From Aradus depressus (taxonomy: Eukaryota; Arthropoda; Insecta; Hemiptera; Aradidae): 64,000 nucleotides of DNA. The stretch is taken from positions 7,553,079 to 7,617,078 of the forward strand of contig OY759215.1 in assembly GCA_963662175.1 (NCBI GenBank). Direction: 5' to 3'. The position numbers were made by a program, and so were the translations under genes. The notes under the pieces are model-generated. The model searched no databases. It was given only the letters and a program-made list of their open reading frames with translations, and was not told the origin of the DNA. Below, in pieces: positions 59,406 through 64,000 of the stretch (positions within the stretch are counted from its first letter, which is position 1; the number at the start of each line of letters is the position of its first letter).

Positions 59406-60252
59406 TAGTTATTTTAACATAGGTTAAAATCGAGTTTTGAATTGGGGGCGCGCTGCTAAATGGTATAGATGAGACAAATTCGAAAATATATACATATTTA
59501 AATGGAATAATATAATTTTTGCTATTTATTTTCTCCACAGGTTTGGGTGTATTAATTTTGTCGAATAATAAATCCATAAGAATTATAATTGCACTATTCA
59601 ATTTTCCGGCTCTCCTGTTATGATCACCATTCAATATTGGAACTTATCCATATTTTTATTCAGCAGAGAATTGCAGTAAAATACGAAACATTTTTGTGAG
59701 ACATTACCGTCTGGGCTCTGTTATAATGTCAGCACAGGGTCATCAAAATGTTCAGTCTTGATAACGACAACACTATACTAATCCAATTTAATTTTCATTA
59801 ACTTGAGGACGACTTATATTAATATTCAATAATATTGTCTAATTTACAACCTCATACAATAATTAATAATTAAAATATATAATATATTGCCTTATTCTTC
59901 AAATCACATTTAGATGTTCTCTCATTATTTTTATTAAAATATATTTTTTTAATGACTTTTTCCTTATGAAAATTACTTTATAAATTTATTGTTCAATGTT
60001 ATAACATTAATTCATAAAAATGAAGAGATTCTAGAAAATTCCCTTAATTTGTGTCATTATTTTTATACCACAATATAATAATAAATATATACATATTTCT
60101 GTTATAAACTTAGAATTCGAAAATAATATAAGACTGATTCTAGAAGCAGAGGTAAATGTTTTTGATAATAGTTATTAAGATGTAGACTTGAAATAAAACG
60201 ATCTTAAATATAAACTCCATTAATTTTGAAATTATTTCCAAATCTAATTATA
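59406..60252. other. No gene seen
   Basis: AT-rich spacer with no recognised element. Confidence 0.45.
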
Positions 60253-60558
60253 GGTGAAGGTGCTGTACCTCGGATCTAATTTGACATTTTGATTTTTATT
60301 TAAGTCATTTTGTTTCAGCGGGTAATGCTGAAGGTGAATTTTAATTCTTTTGTACCTCATGTATCAAATGAAACTTTTTGAAAAACAAAACAAAAATTAC
60401 TTACTGTTTGGGTAGCTTTTGGCTAATACCTCCACAGTTCAGAACCTGGATGGGAAATATAATGAGTAATCCACATTAGGAAAGCAGAAAAACGACTAGG
60501 CAGCGCTAAAATCGCATGGGTCCAAGGTTCAATCGGTCCAAGGTACAGCACCTTCCCC
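60253..60558. mobile_element. MITE, 306 bp, TA-flanked
   Basis: Inverted ends ggtgaaggtgctgtacct / aggtacagcaccttcccc, with TA on both sides (60251-60252 and 60559-60560). Consistent with a Tc1/mariner-type non-autonomous element. No ORF. Confidence 0.8.
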
Positions 60559-60588
60559 TACATATTAAAAAGGGCGTTTAGCTATAAT

Positions 60589-60642
60589 TGGTTGGTTAGG
60601 TCTAACTTTCAGATTCTTCAAATCTTGTATGTTAGACCTAAC
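60589..60642. repeat. Short hairpin
   Basis: ttggttaggtctaac and gttagacctaaccaa are perfect 15-bp arms around a 24-base loop. Confidence 0.85.
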
Positions 60643-61270
60643 CAAATACAATTAAAAATATATAATAATAAAAAAATTTATAATTATTTATATATACCTC
60701 CTTGGAAGCAAATGATTTACCTAAATTTTAATATAAAATATAAAGTTTTACTATTATTTTTCAATTATCTTCATAAGTTCACGACATAAATATGTTGATA
60801 AGTCAATAGTTTCCGCTACCGTTTATTTTTTTTAAATAAAAATGTATTTTTTGTCATAATCTAAATTGTCGGAGTAACTTAAGTTAAATAAATAACTTGA
60901 CAAGAGGTGGCTAAAATATAACCATATAATTTAACTAATTGGGATAACTATCAAACTGTATCTCTAAGTACTCATACATTAGTTGGGGGACACGATATGA
61001 AATAGCTGGTCTCTGTGGAGGGCAGTTAGTGGACAGGCCAATAAAAATTGTTAACAATAAAGAACAATAAATAAATTATAGGTTAGTTGGCATTTTAATA
61101 TTATTAATTGGAATATAACTGTTTAATGGATTTTGACGAACATCTTACGATATATGTTGTTTTTAGTAATTGTATGAAAAACATTTTTAGATCCTAATGA
61201 TGGGACGTCCCATACTGCTAGGTTATAAAAACTAAAAAATAAAGGGGAGTATTGTAGAGCTATAATAAAT
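60643..61270. other. No gene seen
   Basis: AT-rich, no recognised element. Confidence 0.45.
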
Positions 61271-61271
61271 A

Positions 61272-61502
61272 TTATAGTTAGCTATTGAGACTCATGCCCG
61301 GGCTTTAACAACGAGGTCATATCGCCTACTTCATGGCTCTGGTGAACCTGAGCTTGACTACTCTGGGAATCCTAAATTTTGACTACATAGATTTATTAAC
61401 GAGTTTCTGGCATCGTACAAGCTCGGGACCATCGCTTAACGTCCCATCCGAAGGACGGCGTGCTGAAGGTTTTTTTACCTGCCAGATAAACAACCTAAGG
61501 TA
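61272..61502 (-). repeat. SINE copy, minus strand, lacking its head
   Basis: ttagctattgagactcatgc..., ggtcatatcgcctact, cgcttaacgtcccatccgaaggacggcgtgct, up to gataaacaacctaagg. The tRNA-like head is absent. Confidence 0.82.
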
Positions 61503-62967
61503 TATTATAAATCATGGAAATAATTTAATCAACATTTAGAAAAAAAATATGTAATGACACTTTAATAAGTTGTTTCTTGATTGATATATGAAATAATCAA
61601 CTGTTTTACTAAACCTTTTTCGCAATATCTACTTGATAGTATTTATCATTTGTTTTACTTTCATAAATATCAAACCCAACAATTCTACTCGCTACAGATA
61701 CAGATATACAGTCTCGTTTCAAAATCAGTCATTCAGCAACACAATTTCTGATCCTTTTCTTTATCTATTTACCAAAAAGTCTGATATGTTATCAACCCTC
61801 GTGACATATGATCGCTTCCTTCAAGTAGATATTTACTATTAATAATGACAATTTCATCTCTTTTGTAACTTAAATGCTCTACACCAAAGAAATATTATCT
61901 AATCCTGAATATACAATTCTAATAATAAAAGTAAATAAATCTAATGGGTAACTGAACCCACCTCATACTAATTGGATACAATAAAGGTGAAATATTGTAA
62001 GTAAAATAGAATAATATTTGTCATTAACCAAAATGAATAATAATAATTATAATAATGGGCTATTACTATCCATTTGTTGAAATTCAAAGTGAAGATGACC
62101 CTGGAAAAGAATAATGAATGAAGAGAGTCCGAAGCTAGTTCGTGAGATCTATGAGGAGAAGAGTGCCCAGAACTAGAGCCAAATATAATATCCGAGTTGT
62201 TTTCATATGCCCGGGATATAAGTCAAGTGAAGTTAATATGAAGATTATGCAACAATTTTGTGAAACTAAATTAATTGTATTTGCTATTTTTACGACTTTT
62301 CAGTTAATAATAAGGTTTAAATTACATGAGTTAGAGGCAATGACGTTTAGAGAGGAATGCAAAGTTCTAGTTACCACCCATACGTAACGTTCTTCAAGAC
62401 CCTCCCCCCCGTTACGTAATTTATGAACGTCATATTATAAAAAGTATTCCAATAGATGATTTTTTTTTTTGGTTGGCTAACGTAGGTTTATTTGTTTATT
62501 AAATACTAGTGGTTTGGTTTCAATATTATAAATGCACATTTTATACATTTTGGAATTATTAAAATAAATTAATGTGAAAAAAGACAAATTTATCGCACAA
62601 TAATAATAAAGTGAAAACGATGAAGGAACAAACGAAGTTATGATTTTAGTGCATTATAAGAACTGGCTACAGCAGCATTGCACTAAACGTGTTTCATACG
62701 TGGGTTATCTTCCTCCTTGAGGGCTGAGAGGTGAGTTAGAACAATGAAAGTTGTCCTGCCCCTCCTCTTTCTAAATGCCCCGCCTACATTTTCCTTCACT
62801 CTCGCTCGGTAGTCCTATACTTAAATTTCTCTTCTTCTATATTAAATGTCATTTGCTTCCAAAGGAATGAAAACATAGACCTTTAGTAAATATCCTTATC
62901 CTTATTTTTGATACAAAAAATAAAAATAAAAATGATAATTTTTGGCAATAGTTAGAGCAGTCTTGTT
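61503..62967. other. No gene seen
   Basis: AT-rich with short open frames lacking recognisable products. 62390-62420 has ccctccccccccgttacgtaa, possibly repeat-derived. Confidence 0.4.
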
Positions 62968-63174
62968 TTAAAGTCTAAAAGCGGACAAGAGGAGGAGGAG
63001 GAGTAGGATTATAAGGGAGGAGGAATGAAGAGGACGGGAGGCAGTCGAAGGGGCTGGAAGATGTACGATAGTGGCTGCAGTAAGGAAGCTGGCGGTGAGA
63101 GAGCTGACGAGCCGGGGACTGGAACGCTGTATCAGGATGGCAAGCTTCTCAGCCTCCCGAGCACACACGTCCAC
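62968..63174 (-). CDS. Candidate terminal exon, product unknown
   Basis: A strong acceptor on the minus strand (ttgttgtgtgcctcttcag|GTGGAC, exon base 63174) opens a frame reading VDVCAREAEKLAILIQRSSP, then SSLTASFLTAATIVHLPAPS, and ending in a Leu-rich run (LLLLLLLSAFRL) before TAG at 62970-62968. The first part looks like a real protein helix; the Leu run comes from a gaggaggag microsatellite on the opposite strand and may be read-through. The rest of the gene would lie to the right, outside the window. Not recognised. Confidence 0.35.
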   Translation of the reverse strand: MDVCAREAEKLAILIQRSSPRLVSSLTASFLTAATIVHLPAPSTASRPLHSSSLIILLLLLLLSAFRL

Positions 63175-63309
63175 CTGAAGAGGCACACAACAACCTTTAG
63201 TACATCTAAGTTAACAAACATGGACTTGCGCAAACTTGTAATAAAGAAATAAAACACTTTTTTTGTGTGTAAAAGATAAACTACCCGTATTAAAAGAAAA
63301 TGGAGTTTC

Positions 63310-63532
63310 TGTAGTGTAAATAAAAAAACTCAGTATATGGTCAACGTTTCGGAAACTATTATTTCCTTTTTCAGGTTCTTTTAATGACTCGAGTGGATGT
63401 GTGCGAGTGTGGTGAAGGCAGTAAGTGTTTGTGTCTGATAGAGGAACACATCCATTCGAGTCATTTTATAAGGCCTTGAAGAAGGAAATAAATAGTTTTT
63501 GAAACGTTGGCCAAATACTTTTTTTTATTTAC
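63310..63532. mobile_element. Palindromic element, diverged, hammerhead-like
   Basis: gtaaataaaaaaactcagta...ggtcaacgtttcggaaacta (63317-63357) pairs with tagtttttgaaacgttggcc...tttttttatttacac (63496-63535), and agtcattttataagg pairs with the cttttaatgact side. On the minus strand the left arm reads CCTGAAAA-AGGAAA-loop-TTTCC-GAAA, one change from a hammerhead core; the right arm core is more degraded. Confidence 0.65.
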
Positions 63533-63948
63533 ACTACCGAACACCTAGATTTCTTTCAATACTGAAGACTCTATCTATCTTATAAACTATCGGTTTCATC
63601 TTTATATAGTTATAAATAAGACAATTTTGCTGAATGCGAACCGTTCTTATAGGTAAATTAGGTAAGTATATAATATAGATAAGGAAGGGGTTAAAATTTC
63701 AACTAGGAAATCCCCTTGGATTTACTACTCTGAGGAATTTGTTTGTTCTGAAATATTTACTTTCATTTTTTTTTTTCATTAACAGCGGCAAAAGTAAAAT
63801 TGAAGATAAATTGACAAACTAGTAAAAATGTGATTATAATTTTTTTTTTTAATAATTCAATTTCTAATGGGAAGTCATATTGGGTTAGATACAAATACGA
63901 CAAATGCAAATCTCAGCCTCTACTAATTAACAGAAGCTGTTCGTTTAG

Positions 63949-64000
63949 AGTTAGTTATTATGACGCAAGCCCCGGCTTTAACTACAAGGTCATATCGCCT
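63949..64000 (-). repeat. SINE cut by the window end
   Basis: ttagttattatgacgcaagccccggctttaactacaaggtcatatcgcct is the 3' end of a minus-strand family member. Confidence 0.85.

Overview
This window looks like arthropod, most likely insect, nuclear DNA. It is AT-rich and intron-containing. It is packed with insect-type mobile DNA: Jockey-like LINE, Tc1, PIF/Harbinger, Helitron, tRNA-derived SINEs and an LTR element. One young SINE ends in CCTAA repeats, which match the insect telomere motif. I cannot name the species.

Host genes. Two genes can be read with confidence, both in the right half. (1) Positions 38802-42860, minus strand: a complete six-exon gene for factor inhibiting HIF (FIH-1/HIF1AN), an asparaginyl hydroxylase. 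The exons join in phase to 332 residues and keep the Fe(II) ligands His, Asp and His. (2) Positions 45912-55046, plus strand: six exons of the mitochondrial small-subunit ribosomal protein MRPS31. All joins are in phase and the C-terminus is complete; the start exon with the targeting peptide was not found. The two genes point away from each other, with FIH starting 3 kb upstream of the first MRPS31 exon seen. Weaker candidates are a Ser/Thr-Pro-rich exon at 22045-22158 (+) and a terminal exon at 62968-63174 (-), both of unknown product.

Layout. 1-7220: a tandem array of 0.8-0.9 kb units, split by a non-autonomous LTR element at 278-5411 with a 4-bp duplication; the array itself preserves the empty site. 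7220-10640: a decayed Jockey-like LINE (-). 10900-11750: a PIF/Harbinger transposase remnant (-). 12101-15455: a Tc1 element with IR/DR ends, itself invaded by a 1.1-kb palindrome. 16223-19082: a TIR element hit by a nearly intact Tc1 at 16318-17947; a neighbouring duplicate keeps its empty site. 20307-21829: a third, decayed Tc1. 24100-26010: a long-TIR foldback element, followed by a TA-rich MITE and a dimeric satellite. 28000-38800: gene-poor DNA with SINEs, a minisatellite and LINE/Tc1 debris. 38800-55050: the two genes, with a Helitron, SINEs and hairpin elements in their introns. 55050-64000: AT-rich DNA with two MITE-like elements, SINE pieces and another hairpin element.

Most interesting signal. 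Several palindromic elements (12311-13437, 44409-44669, 51972-52217, and weakly 63310-63530), plus a single-arm copy near 49262, carry CTGANGA - short hairpin - GAAA pointing outward from each arm. This is the conserved core of a hammerhead ribozyme. Two of the elements have 12- and 13-bp target duplications. Together this suggests a family of foldback, hammerhead-bearing non-autonomous retroelements related to Penelope-like elements. The core has one consistent oddity, an extra unpaired U, so self-cleavage is inferred and not shown.
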